This document shows positions 22,418 through 27,590 of a stretch of DNA of 27,590 bases, piece by piece. The stretch spans positions 1,019-28,608 of the forward strand of contig MGUT01000037.1 in assembly GCA_001800095.1 (NCBI GenBank), written 5' to 3'. A program made the translations under genes and the position numbers. The notes below the pieces were generated by a model. It worked only from the letters and a program-made list of their open reading frames with translations, made no database searches and was not told the origin of the DNA. The stretch is from Elusimicrobia bacterium RIFCSPLOWO2_01_FULL_64_13. Lineage in GTDB: Bacteria; Elusimicrobiota; Elusimicrobia; 2-02-FULL-39-32. The stretch's first letter is position 1; each line of letters starts with the position of its first letter.

Positions 22418-23810
22418 CGGATGCGGCTCCTTTTTTCTCCGCGACCTTGTTCAGGGCGCGCATCGCGGGCACATGGTTGGGATCGATCTCGAGGGCCTTC
22501 TGCCATTCCCGGATGGCTTCGACCATCTTCCCCTGGGAATAGGCCACGGTGCCGGACTGATAACGCTCCGAAGCCAGGCGCTTCTGTTCATCGCGGACCT
22601 TGGCCAGCCATTCCCCCGCGGCCGCGTCGCCGGGGGACCGCTCCGCCCGGTTGAGGAAGAATTCCACGGCGGACCGGATATCCCCCCGGTTGAAAGCCGC
22701 GATCCCTTCTTCGTTGGGATCGGACTCCGGCTCCGGGGCGGGAACGGGCGTTTCCTGACCGGCTCCGGGCAGGACCGCCGGCTCCGGTCCCTTGACCGCC
22801 TCCGGTCCCTCAACCACCGCCGGTTCCGGCGGCGCCGCTTGCTCCGGGGCCGGGGCGGCCCCGGGCGCGGGAGGGACGTTCACGCCCTTCTCCCGGATCT
22901 TTTCGACGTAGTCCAGGGCGACCTCGTTCTCGGGATCGATGGAGATGATGCTCTGCCACTCCGCCAGGGACTCCGCGAACCTGCCTTCATTGAAGAGCGA
23001 GAGCCCGCGGTCATAATGCTCGCCGATCCGGCTCTTCCGGTTCTGCCGCTCCAGCATCTCTTCGGCCCGGGTCAGCTCCCGGCGGGATTCCTCATCGGAC
23101 GGGTCGAAATCGAGGATGCTTTTCCAGAGCGAGACGGCCTCCTCATAATTGCCGGCCGCGCTGGCGGCGCGGGCCCGGGTGCGGCCCACGACGAGCACGT
23201 CGTAGCGGCGGCTCTCCCTGAAAAGCTGGTCGGCCCGCTCCGCGTAGATGGAAAGTTTGAAATCGTCCGGACGGAGGGTGAGGGATTCCTTCCATAGGTC
23301 GGCCGCTTCGTCGTAGCGCTTTTCCATGTACAGGAGGAGCCCCTGGTAGGCCTGGCGGGTGCCCGGCGGGGCGGGTGTGACGGACATTTTCCTGGTGAAG
23401 AGCTCGCGCAGTTCCTTTTGGATCTTCAGGGCCTCGAACTCGTTCGGGGCCCTGCCCAGGATCTCGTTCAAGACGTCCATGGCGTCCAGCCATTTTTCCC
23501 TGCGGACGAAGCCCTTGACCTTCTTGAGGTTCTTCTCTTCGCGCTCGGCCATGAGCTTCCTTTCATTTTCAACCTTTTTCTGCGCGTGCTTGAGGCCCTG
23601 CTGGGCGGTCTTGTCCTTCGGGTCGATCTGCAGGACTTTCTGGAAATTCTCGATGGCCCGGTCGAAGTTCTCATCGACGTAGGCCTCGAACGCCTTGTCC
23701 AGAAGCTCATTGACGATCTTCTTGTCCCCCTCGACGGCCCAAACCGGCGCGGGCCGGCACAACAGTCCGGCGCAGACCAGGTACGCCAGCCGGACCCTGG
23801 TCCGGGTCAA
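22407..23810 (-). CDS. Periplasmic TPR-repeat protein
   Basis: A protein of 467 residues starting from TTG at 23810, which overlaps the preceding lipoprotein stop as TTGA; the frame extends to 23903, but those extra 31 residues lie inside the other gene. The signal peptide is about 1-25 (VRLAYLVCAGLLCRPAPVWA). About eight or more tetratricopeptide-type helical hairpins follow in two blocks separated by a Pro/Ala-rich linker (about 295-360), with typical repeats such as AFEAYVDENFDRAIENFQKV and AYSQGKMVEAIREWQKALEID. TPR proteins scaffold protein complexes. Being encoded between a lipoprotein and a TolC-family protein suggests it helps assemble or link an envelope complex; this is inference from context. 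Confidence 0.8.
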   Translation of the reverse strand: MTRTRVRLAYLVCAGLLCRPAPVWAVEGDKKIVNELLDKAFEAYVDENFDRAIENFQKVLQIDPKDKTAQQGLKHAQKKVENERKLMAEREEKNLKKVKGFVRREKWLDAMDVLNEILGRAPNEFEALKIQKELRELFTRKMSVTPAPPGTRQAYQGLLLYMEKRYDEAADLWKESLTLRPDDFKLSIYAERADQLFRESRRYDVLVVGRTRARAASAAGNYEEAVSLWKSILDFDPSDEESRRELTRAEEMLERQNRKSRIGEHYDRGLSLFNEGRFAESLAEWQSIISIDPENEVALDYVEKIREKGVNVPPAPGAAPAPEQAAPPEPAVVEGPEAVKGPEPAVLPGAGQETPVPAPEPESDPNEEGIAAFNRGDIRSAVEFFLNRAERSPGDAAAGEWLAKVRDEQKRLASERYQSGTVAYSQGKMVEAIREWQKALEIDPNHVPAMRALNKVAEKKGAASDAP

Positions 23811-24424
23811 GGGCGCAGGCTCCCGAGGGCTTCCTTGACGGCTTTTCGGGGCAGGGCTCCCGCCTGGCCCCTGGCGATGGAGCGCACGAATTTTTCGGAC
23901 CACTCCATCGACGCGGAGCCGCGGATGGGGATCTTGACCTCGCCTTTCCCTTCCACCTCCACGGTCTCGCTCCAGAGGATCCGCCCGGTCTGCGTCAGGA
24001 TGAAAGTGAAATCGGCTTGCAGCGCCTTTCGGGATTCCCCGGGCTGCTGGGAGAATCTGCGCAAGGTGGACTGCACGACCCCGTCGGCCTCAAGGGTCTG
24101 GCCGGCGTACTGGATGTTGCCCTGGGAGAGCTGGGTGCCGTCCGTGATCCCGATCTGCCGGAGGCGGCGGTCGACGTCATTGGAATCGGCGGTGAGCACG
24201 AACCCTTTTCCCGCCAGCCCCCTTTCCAGGAAATAGCGGAGAATGACTCCGGCGCCCACGTCGTTGGTCAGGTTGGCCGTGGGCAGAACGGCGATCCTTC
24301 TGGGGAATCCCCGCTTGCTCTCCCCCTTCCTGCCGAACTTCAGGAGGGCGCAGGAATCCAGGGTCAGGACGCAGGCGGCCAGTCCCAGGTAAAGAACGGC
24401 TTTGGACGATCTATGACCGGACAA
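23807..24424 (-). CDS. GNA1162/DUF799-like lipoprotein
   Basis: A 205-residue protein. A basic start and hydrophobic stretch lead to two possible lipoprotein cysteines, C18 (LAAC, the better lipobox match) and C25 (LDSC). The mature part has a CsgG/LpoB-like alpha/beta feel: RRIAVLPTANLTNDVGAG (about 42-59), RYFLERGLAGKGFVLTADSN and GITDGTQLSQG, a pattern I associate with the GNA1162/DUF799 lipoprotein family. Those proteins are often encoded with CsgG-like and DUF4810 partners. No CsgG itself is seen here. It starts with TTG at 24424 with GGAGGAG upstream and is the first gene of the operon ending in the TolC-family gene. The family call is from memory and needs a profile search. Confidence 0.65.
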   Translation of the reverse strand: MSGHRSSKAVLYLGLAACVLTLDSCALLKFGRKGESKRGFPRRIAVLPTANLTNDVGAGVILRYFLERGLAGKGFVLTADSNDVDRRLRQIGITDGTQLSQGNIQYAGQTLEADGVVQSTLRRFSQQPGESRKALQADFTFILTQTGRILWSETVEVEGKGEVKIPIRGSASMEWSEKFVRSIARGQAGALPRKAVKEALGSLRP

Positions 24425-24465
24425 TGCTTCATCTCCTCCGCTCTTCCGATGGAATCAGATAAAAA

Positions 24466-24494
24466 ATTGTAGCAAGTTTGCGTGAAAGAAGCAA
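24466..24494 (-). promoter_or_regulatory. Promoter for the lipoprotein-TPR-TolC operon
   Basis: On the minus strand TTGCTT (24494-24489) and TACAAT (24471-24466) are 17 nt apart. Its -35 is only 4 bp from the -35 of the divergent lexA promoter, so the LexA operator at 24506-24521 sits about 12 bp upstream of this -35. LexA binding might also affect this promoter. Confidence 0.55.
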
Positions 24495-24498
24495 AAGC

Positions 24499-24527
24499 TT
24501 GACTTTAGGACAATTGTCCTATAAAAT
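24499..24527 (+). promoter_or_regulatory. lexA promoter
   Basis: TTGACT (24499-24504) and TAAAAT (24522-24527) are separated by exactly 17 nt. The candidate LexA operator fills the spacer. Predicted transcription starts about 24534, only 2-3 nt before the ATG at 24537, so the mRNA would be almost leaderless. Confidence 0.75.
24506..24521. promoter_or_regulatory. Candidate LexA operator (perfect 16-bp palindrome)
   Basis: TAGGACAATTGTCCTA is identical to its reverse complement and occupies the spacer between -35 and -10 of the lexA promoter. LexA usually represses its own gene, so this is the prime candidate for the LexA box of this lineage. It differs from the boxes I know (CTGT-N8-ACAG, GAAC-N4-GTTC). 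Confidence 0.75.
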
Positions 24528-24536
24528 AGAAAAGGC

Positions 24537-25145
24537 ATGAGACCCCTGAAAGAACGCGAAAAGAAGGTCCTGGGAGAGCTGTCCCGCTTTATAAGGGAAA
24601 GGGGCTACGCGCCCTCCCAGAGGGAGCTGGCGAAAATGGTCGGGGTGAAGTCCCCCAACACCATCGATTATTACCTTGAAAAACTCGAAAGCAAGGGCTG
24701 GCTCCGCTGTCATAAGAACCGCTTCCGCGCGGTGGAGCTGGCCGGCTCCGGAACGGGGATCCCCCTTCTCGGCAGCGTGCCGGCGGGCCCTCCGAACCTG
24801 GCCGCGGAGGACCGGGAGGAATGGAGCGGCGTCGACCCCTCCTGGGCGATACCGGGCGGGGCCGGGACCTTCGCCCTGCGGGTGAAGGGAGACAGCATGA
24901 AGGACGCGGGGATATTGGACGGGGACATCGCCGTCGTCCGGGTCCAGGCGACGGCGGAGAACGGCGCGGTCGTCGTGGCCAGGGCCGGGGACGAAACGAC
25001 GGTAAAATTCCTCAAACGCCGGGAAGACGGCGTCTGGCTCGTGCCGGCCAACCCGCGCTACCAGCCGGTCCAGCTCCGCAAGGGAGAGGACGGAGACGGC
25101 GCCGGCATCGCGGGCAGGGTCATCGCGGTCATCCGCAGATTGTAG
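24537..25145 (+). CDS. lexA: LexA SOS repressor / autoprotease
   Basis: A 202-residue LexA. The N-terminal winged helix (about 1-66) begins MRPLKEREKKVLGELSRF and has the helix-turn-helix SQRELAKMVGVKSPNTIDYYLEKLESKGW. The C-terminal peptidase domain has the cleavage site A83-G84 (GSVPAGPP), catalytic S120 in VKGDSM and K157 in TTVKFLKR, so it should self-cleave when RecA is activated. Length and order match the family. The ATG is almost at the predicted transcription start and the ribosome site is weak. It is the first gene of a plus-strand cluster and is divergent from the lipoprotein-TPR-TolC operon. The recognition helix differs from E. coli LexA, in line with the unusual operator. Confidence 0.95.
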   Translation: MRPLKEREKKVLGELSRFIRERGYAPSQRELAKMVGVKSPNTIDYYLEKLESKGWLRCHKNRFRAVELAGSGTGIPLLGSVPAGPPNLAAEDREEWSGVDPSWAIPGGAGTFALRVKGDSMKDAGILDGDIAVVRVQATAENGAVVVARAGDETTVKFLKRREDGVWLVPANPRYQPVQLRKGEDGDGAGIAGRVIAVIRRL

Positions 25146-25160
25146 GAGGGACTTTCCCCC

Positions 25161-25412
25161 GTGAAGATCAGCGAGGTCAACGAAAAAATCAAGGTCGCGG
25201 CCGTCTTCGACGGGGACGGCGTCTTCCCCCGCTGGTTCTTCTGGGGAAAGCGCAAGCGCGCCGTCACCAAGGTGGAGCACGTCTGGCGTTCCCGCGAAGG
25301 GGAGGCCCCTCTCCTCTTTTTCGCGGTGAGCGACGGGTGCAACGTCTACGAGCTCCGCTTGAACCAGAAGACCCTGGAATGGCGGCTGGAGAAGGTCTAT
25401 ATGGAGGGATGA
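25161..25412 (+). CDS. Small DUF6504-like protein downstream of lexA
   Basis: An 83-residue soluble protein. It starts with GTG at 25161, with GGAGGG about 9 nt upstream overlapping the lexA stop region, 15 nt after lexA. The pattern W-F-F-W-G-K-R-K-R…V-x-x-V-x-x-x-W-R, then F-x-V-x-x-G-x-x-Y-E-L and a final W-R-L-E-K-V-Y resembles the small beta domain DUF6504. That domain is known in some bacteria next to or fused to SOS mutagenesis proteins (ImuB type). The likeness is by eye. Being co-transcribed with lexA makes it a probable SOS-regulated gene. Its molecular function is unknown. Confidence 0.7.
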   Translation: MKISEVNEKIKVAAVFDGDGVFPRWFFWGKRKRAVTKVEHVWRSREGEAPLLFFAVSDGCNVYELRLNQKTLEWRLEKVYMEG

Positions 25413-25421
25413 CGGCGGTTT

Positions 25422-25430
25422 TGGTATAAT
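25422..25430 (+). promoter_or_regulatory. Extended -10 promoter for the REC-only gene
   Basis: TGGTATAAT is a perfect -10 hexamer (25425-25430) with the extended TG motif. The matching -35 position (TGGAGG, 25402-25407) is poor, as is common for extended -10 promoters. The first possible ATG (25429) lies inside the -10, so translation more likely begins at the ATG at 25453, which has AAGGAG 9 nt upstream. Confidence 0.55.
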
Positions 25431-25452
25431 GGGACCCAAGGAGATTGCGCCT

Positions 25453-25872
25453 ATGGAGAACGAACCGAAGCCCAGGAATATTTTAGTCATAGACGACGAC
25501 CGGGAGACCTGCGCTTTCTTCGAAGGCATCCTCGAACGCCAGGGTTTCAAGGTCGCCGTCGCCTACGACGGCAAAAGCGCCCTGGACCTCCTGGCGGCGG
25601 AAGCCGCGGGCGGCATCGACCTCATCATCCTGGACTTGATGATGCCGGGCTACGGCGGTTACGAGGTCTTGAAGGAACTGAAGCCCACGCGCCACGCCGC
25701 CGTCCCCATCTTCGTCGTGACGGCGCGCGTCCTCGATTCCGGGACCGTCCAGCTCATCCGCGCCGAAGCCAACGTCCGGGAGTTCTGGACCAAACCCGTC
25801 GACATCAAGAAATTCATCGACAAAACCCACGCCCTGTTCGGGACCCAGCCGCCGAAAAAAAAGCAGCCGTAG
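25453..25872 (+). CDS. Single-domain (REC-only) response regulator
   Basis: A 139-residue CheY-like protein with D14/D15/D16, phospho-acceptor D61 in LIILDLMMPGYGG, T90 in FVVTAR and K114 in FWTKPVDIKK, ending in a basic tail PPKKKQP. The ATG at 25453 follows AAGGAG and a predicted extended -10 promoter. No kinase is encoded nearby on this side, so its partner must be elsewhere, possibly one of the REC-kinases. It follows the lexA pair by 40 nt but has its own promoter. Confidence 0.87.
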   Translation: MENEPKPRNILVIDDDRETCAFFEGILERQGFKVAVAYDGKSALDLLAAEAAGGIDLIILDLMMPGYGGYEVLKELKPTRHAAVPIFVVTARVLDSGTVQLIRAEANVREFWTKPVDIKKFIDKTHALFGTQPPKKKQP

Positions 25873-25879
25873 GCCGTCC

Positions 25880-26722
25880 ATGATCGATTATCGCTGCCCC
25901 TGCGGGACCCTCTACGAGGTTTCCGACGGGCACGCCGGGCGGGCGGTCGAGTGCTATAAGTGCGGCCGGACGGGCATCGTCTCCCCGCACAAAGTCCTGA
26001 CCCTGGCCGGAGTGGTCCTTTCCGGCGGCCTTCTCTTCATTCTCTTTCCGGTCCTGTCCTTGAGCGCGGGCGCGGCCCTTTCCATGACGATCCCCGGCTA
26101 CGAATATCTGGCGATGATCGGTCTCGGGCTCCTGGGAGCGGCCGGGGCCGTCGTCATCGCGGCATGGACCCGGGCCGCTTTTTCCATAGCCGCGGCCGGA
26201 GACGGCGCTGGATTGAAAAGCGCGTTCTCCCTGGCCCGGCGCGAGACCTCCTCTTTCCTTTGGACCGGGGTCCTGGCGGTCGGGACCGCGGCGGGCGGGG
26301 TCCTGCTCCTCGTCCTCCTGGGCTCCTTTTCGGACCGGGTCAAGGTCAAGTTCTCCGCCGCCCTATCGGACCTGGCGGCCCCGCCGGGTCCCGGAGATTC
26401 GTTCGAGGAGCTCTCCGCCGCGGTCCGGGACCGCGGACGCCCTCCCGAAGAACGCTGGTCCGCCCTGGGGCGCCTGGCCGGTTCGAAGGATCCCGGATTA
26501 TTGGACCTCCTGATCGAGGCCCTGGGATCGGATCCCGACAGCTACTTGAGGGAAAAAGCGGCGGTCCTTTTGGGAGAAACGGGCGACCGGCGCGCGGCCG
26601 GACCTCTGCGGCAAGCCCTCTCCGACGACGCGGTGGTCCTGGGCCCGGGTCCGGACGGCGGGATGACGAAAAAACGGCCGGTGGCGGAAGCGGCCGGATC
26701 GGCCCTCAAGAAGCTCCCTTGA
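25880..26722 (+). CDS. Zinc-ribbon, membrane and HEAT-repeat protein
   Basis: A 280-residue protein. The N-terminus has a four-cysteine zinc ribbon (C6, C8, C25, C28: YRCPCGTLYEV…VECYKCGRTG). Three hydrophobic helices follow (about 40-63, 75-97 and 127-149). The C-terminal cytoplasmic domain (about 175-280) has HEAT-type helical repeats with PEERWSALGRLAGSKDPGLLDLLIEAL and LREKAAVLLGETGDRRAAGPLRQAL, related to the PBS-lyase HEAT fold. A role in protein or tetrapyrrole-like binding at the membrane is possible; none is shown. It starts 7 nt after the REC-only gene and ends 3 nt before the next gene. Confidence 0.75.
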   Translation: MIDYRCPCGTLYEVSDGHAGRAVECYKCGRTGIVSPHKVLTLAGVVLSGGLLFILFPVLSLSAGAALSMTIPGYEYLAMIGLGLLGAAGAVVIAAWTRAAFSIAAAGDGAGLKSAFSLARRETSSFLWTGVLAVGTAAGGVLLLVLLGSFSDRVKVKFSAALSDLAAPPGPGDSFEELSAAVRDRGRPPEERWSALGRLAGSKDPGLLDLLIEALGSDPDSYLREKAAVLLGETGDRRAAGPLRQALSDDAVVLGPGPDGGMTKKRPVAEAAGSALKKLP

Positions 26723-26725
26723 CCC

Positions 26726-27253
26726 ATGCAGTCCCGCTGCGCGGTCCAGTTCGGGAACGACCGCAAAAAACTCATCCTGACCGGCCAGGACAACGAGACT
26801 CTTGAACACCTGGCCCTCAAGCTCGCGGGATTCGTTCTCTTCTTCGGCTGGGACCCCGTGGTGGAGATCAGCCCGAAGCATCCGGCCTTGAACGGCCAGG
26901 AATTCAGGCCGGACCTGGCCGCGTTCAATTCCGCCGGGGAGATATTCCTCTGGATCGAATGCGGGAACGTGACCACGCACAAACTCGACAAGATCATCCG
27001 CCGCAACCGCCAGGCCCGCATCGTGGTCCTCAAGGGAACGGAGCGGGAGGCCCATAACCTGCGCCGCGCCCTCGAAAAGAACGAGGTCACGGACGCCGGA
27101 CGCGTGGAGATCCTGGCCTTCCCGGAAGGGCGGATCCGGGAATGGGCGGGCATCCTCGACGATTCCGTCGAGGTCTACGGGGAGGTCTCGGAAAGGAGCT
27201 TCAACCTGGTGGCCAACGCCGTTCCGTTCGACTTCGATCTCATCGCCGTCTGA
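26726..27253 (+). CDS. YaeQ-family protein (PD-(D/E)XK-nuclease-like fold)
   Basis: A 175-residue protein close to the length of E. coli YaeQ. It has the family's opening 'ETLEHLALKLAGFVLFF', the segment RPDLAAFNSAGEIFLWIECG (acidic residues in the places of the PD-(D/E)XK nuclease core), TTHKLDKIIRRNRQARIVVL and a C-terminal beta segment VPFDFDLIAV. YaeQ is a small protein with a restriction-nuclease-like fold and no confirmed activity; it was first noted as a high-copy suppressor linked to RfaH. The call rests on pattern, not alignment. It lies in a cotranscribed group with the HEAT protein and a GGQ protein. Confidence 0.7.
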   Translation: MQSRCAVQFGNDRKKLILTGQDNETLEHLALKLAGFVLFFGWDPVVEISPKHPALNGQEFRPDLAAFNSAGEIFLWIECGNVTTHKLDKIIRRNRQARIVVLKGTEREAHNLRRALEKNEVTDAGRVEILAFPEGRIREWAGILDDSVEVYGEVSERSFNLVANAVPFDFDLIAV

Positions 27254-27257
27254 CGCC

Positions 27258-27590
27258 ATGAACCTGAACGAAAGATTTCCCGTGACTCCGGCCAAGGCGG
27301 CGGCCCTCTGCGAGCGCATGCGGCGGCTGGGCGTCCGCGCGGCGGACATCGAAGAGACTTTCACCCGAGGGGGCGGCCGCGGAGGGCAGAAGATCAACAA
27401 GACCTCCAACCGGGTCGTCCTTTCCTATGCCCCCCTGGGGCTCGTGGTCCGGACGCAGAGGGAGAGGCAAAGGTCCCTCAACCGGTTTTTGGCCCTGCGC
27501 GAGCTGGTCGACCGAATCGAGATGCGGACCTCTCCCGGCACCTCCGCCCGCCTGAAGGAAATGGAGCGCGTCCGCAGGCAGAAGGCCCGC
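27258..27590 (+). CDS. GGQ release-factor-like protein (ArfB/RF-1 domain type), cut by window edge
   Basis: An ATG at 27258, 4 nt after the previous stop, opens a frame that runs to the end of the window (111 residues). The motif RGGGRGGQKINKTSNRVVL contains the catalytic GGQ of class I release factors. It begins only about 45 residues from the N-terminus, so the codon-recognition domains of full RF1/RF2 are missing. That fits ArfB/YaeJ-like or 'RF-1 domain' rescue proteins, which hydrolyse peptidyl-tRNA on stalled ribosomes. The basic C-terminal region seen at the edge (RMRRLG, RVRRQKAR) fits the ArfB tail that enters the mRNA channel. Which subfamily is unclear without the full sequence. 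Confidence 0.8.
   Translation, partial: MNLNERFPVTPAKAAALCERMRRLGVRAADIEETFTRGGGRGGQKINKTSNRVVLSYAPLGLVVRTQRERQRSLNRFLALRELVDRIEMRTSPGTSARLKEMERVRRQKAR

Noticed and set aside
23811..23903. 31-residue extension of the TPR protein into the lipoprotein gene
   Set aside because: The TTGA overlap at 23810 gives a clean signal peptide and a normal 4-nt coupling; the extension is basic and Pro-rich with no signal character.
1..27590. CRISPR arrays, tRNA/rRNA genes, insertion sequences, attachment sites, riboswitches
   Set aside because: I looked on both strands for regularly spaced repeats, cloverleaf cores, transposase motifs and terminal inverted repeats and found none I could support.

Overview
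The window looks like chromosomal DNA from a high-GC, Gram-negative-type (diderm) bacterium. It encodes a TolC-family outer-membrane protein, a PorV-like barrel, at least two lipoproteins, an O-antigen-ligase-like protein and several two-component systems. The combination of a PorV/UPF0164-type barrel, a large carbohydrate-binding/fibronectin surface protein ending in a 'TPNGD...' C-terminal domain, and many REC-kinase hybrids resembles poorly cultured phyla such as Elusimicrobiota or the FCB/PVC groups. The phylum is an inference and was not tested. Genes are packed tightly and often overlap by 4 nt (ATGA, GTGA, TTGA). I found no tRNA, rRNA, CRISPR array, insertion sequence or integrase.

Layout. 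(1) 1-4395, minus: a three-gene envelope operon (large secreted multidomain protein, PorV-like barrel, small secreted protein cut by the window edge). (2) 4562-5077, minus: a zinc-ribbon protein of unknown role behind its own promoter. (3) 5245-9003, minus: a four-gene operon of a divergent membrane AAA+ metalloprotease (FtsH-like, without the usual periplasmic domain), a lipoprotein, an OmpR-family response regulator and a two-helix membrane protein. (4) 9119-12619, plus: a soluble REC-histidine kinase, a methyltransferase and an O-antigen-ligase/polymerase-type membrane protein. (5) 12698-14824, plus: an AT-richer gene for a 7TM-GAF-adenylate cyclase. (6) 14922-19605: a dense two-component cluster with a REC-only protein, an OmpR-type regulator, another REC-only protein, a REC-kinase and a membrane sensor kinase. 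(7) 19779-20479, plus: two small membrane proteins behind a near-consensus promoter, ending in a terminator. (8) 20546-24424, minus: an operon of a GNA1162/DUF799-like lipoprotein, a TPR protein and a TolC-family protein with an AMIN-like N-terminus. (9) 24537 to the end, plus: lexA, a small DUF6504-like protein, a REC-only protein, a zinc-ribbon/HEAT membrane protein, a YaeQ-like protein and a GGQ release-factor-like protein cut by the right edge.

The strongest regulatory observations are two. First, a 26-bp element made of 11-bp-spaced TTGTAA repeats lies at three otherwise unrelated promoters: the surface-protein operon, the cyclase and the OmpR-type regulator at 15532. Such tandem repeats are the usual form of PhoB/PhoP-type operators, so a regulon controlled by a regulator encoded here is plausible. 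Second, a perfect 16-bp palindrome (TAGGACAATTGTCCTA) fills the spacer of the lexA promoter and is a strong candidate for this lineage's LexA box. All functions are read from sequence motifs; none was confirmed by database search.
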